A stretch of 5,601 bases of DNA, from contig USOK01000116.1 of the NCBI GenBank assembly GCA_900556295.1, positions 1 through 5,601 on the forward strand. Reading direction: 5' to 3'. The notes beneath the pieces are model-generated. The model made no database searches. It saw only the letters and a list, made by a program, of their open reading frames with translations, and had not been told where the DNA came from. This document shows, one piece after another, positions 4,973-5,601 of the stretch. Numbering within the stretch: position 1 is the stretch's first letter; the number at the start of each line of letters is the position of its first letter. The position numbers were made by a program, and so were the translations under genes. Source of the stretch: an uncultured bacterium. GTDB lineage: Bacteria; Cyanobacteriota; Vampirovibrionia; Gastranaerophilales; Gastranaerophilaceae.

Positions 4973-5601
4973 ATGGGATTAAGTAATGTCGCTTTAAATT
5001 TAGTGAAAAGATCTGCAAATTATGCTAAAGCTTTTGGAAAATCGAGTATTTTGGAGACGAAAGCTCCTAATATTTCAAGTATTAGTAGTTTAAAGTATTC
5101 TACTAATTTAAAAGCTGATACTGTTCAAATTGCAACAAAAGCTGGGAAACATAAAATTCCACGCTATTTATATCATATGACTTCTTTTGAGAACTACCAG
5201 AAAATACTTGAATCAGGTTCTCTAAAATGTAGTACTAGACATATGCCTCAGGGTGTATATACATTAGAATTAGATAGCTTTGGAAAATATTGGAGTAAAG
5301 ATTTAAGGAATGATTTGTGTGGAAAAATGCTGGATGATTCTAAAAAGATTGTGATGCTAAAAATTCCAACAAAAAATTTAGAACAATCAAAACTAAGAAT
5401 AAGGACTCAAGATGAAATTGAAAATGGACGTTTAGGAAAAGATGTAGAACTAGAAATAAGAAAATGGTTTAATATAACAGAAATACCGAAAGAACGGAAA
5501 ATTCTGCTTGATAAACTTTTAAAAAAATATGATAAAAAAACAGCATTCGAAAAATATACAGATATGATGCCTAAAAAACTCTTTTCTTTGGTCAAAGGTT
5601 A
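4973..5601 (+). CDS. putative ADP-ribosyltransferase-like toxin/effector (3' end at window edge)
   Basis: The 209 codons visible run off the window; the last two bases, TA, could begin a stop or another codon. Residues 1-60 form a Ser/Lys-rich extension with an amphipathic start (VALNLVKRSANYAKAFGK, 6-23) that I do not recognise. The core begins YLYHMTSFENYQKILESGSL (65-84), the 'YHxT...nl..Il.sG.l' strand-helix of H-Y-E ADP-ribosyltransferases such as DarT/DUF4433, HYD1-type toxins and related RNA 2'-phosphotransferases. Next come QGVYTLELDSFGKYW (93-107), with Y96 in the second-motif position, and a late DVELEIRKWFNITEIPKE (157-174). There E159 or E161 would be the catalytic glutamate, followed by the usual 'I..' strand end. 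H68, Y96 and E159/E161 thus form a plausible NAD-binding triad. Target and role (toxin-antitoxin, defence, secreted effector) are unknown. No antitoxin-like macrodomain gene lies upstream; downstream is not visible. Confidence 0.5.
   Translation, partial: MGLSNVALNLVKRSANYAKAFGKSSILETKAPNISSISSLKYSTNLKADTVQIATKAGKHKIPRYLYHMTSFENYQKILESGSLKCSTRHMPQGVYTLELDSFGKYWSKDLRNDLCGKMLDDSKKIVMLKIPTKNLEQSKLRIRTQDEIENGRLGKDVELEIRKWFNITEIPKERKILLDKLLKKYDKKTAFEKYTDMMPKKLFSLVKG

Noticed and set aside
5407..5595. 62-codon minus-strand open frame inside the ART-like gene
   Set aside because: It is antisense to the region holding the putative catalytic glutamate. Its hydrophobic look comes from reading Lys- and Glu-rich codons backwards.

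Overview
The window is AT-rich, with short intergenic gaps and Shine-Dalgarno-led bacterial genes. It carries flagellar export and sigma genes, and its transporter most resembles the cyanobacterial BicA branch of SulP. Together these suggest a low-GC, motile, non-photosynthetic bacterium. A Gastranaerophilales/Vampirovibrionia ('Melainabacteria') gut-type genome is my best guess. That assignment is inference, and a low-GC Firmicute is not excluded.

Layout. Positions 1-432 (+) hold the C-terminal substrate-binding domain of a 5'-nucleotidase cut by the window edge. It converges, across only 24 bp, on a minus-strand block read right to left: deoC (2970-2320), flhB (2223-1147) and a FliA-like sigma factor (1119-457). 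flhB and the sigma gene are 27 bp apart and probably form one transcript joining the flagellar export gate to a flagellar-type sigma factor. deoC is separated from flhB by 97 bp containing an extended -10 promoter for flhB. A 52-bp divergent region separates deoC from a plus-strand SulP/STAS anion transporter (3023-4654). Its two promoters overlap, and the transporter transcript looks leaderless.

Positions 4655-4972 (318 bp) hold no convincing full gene. They contain a 16-codon open frame right behind the transporter, a hairpin-rich segment that looks like a dispersed palindromic repeat or structured RNA, and a heptamer repeated three times at an exact 14-bp pitch. The last gene (4973 to the window edge) has no annotation that can be read straight off. 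It carries the His/Tyr/Glu pattern of ADP-ribosyltransferase-like toxins or effectors (DarT/HYD1-like) behind a 60-residue N-terminal extension. It is the least conventional gene here.

The 5'-nucleotidase and deoxyribose-phosphate aldolase both belong to nucleotide/nucleoside salvage, the flhB-sigma pair to motility, and the transporter probably to bicarbonate or another anion. No tRNA, rRNA, CRISPR array or transposase gene was seen.
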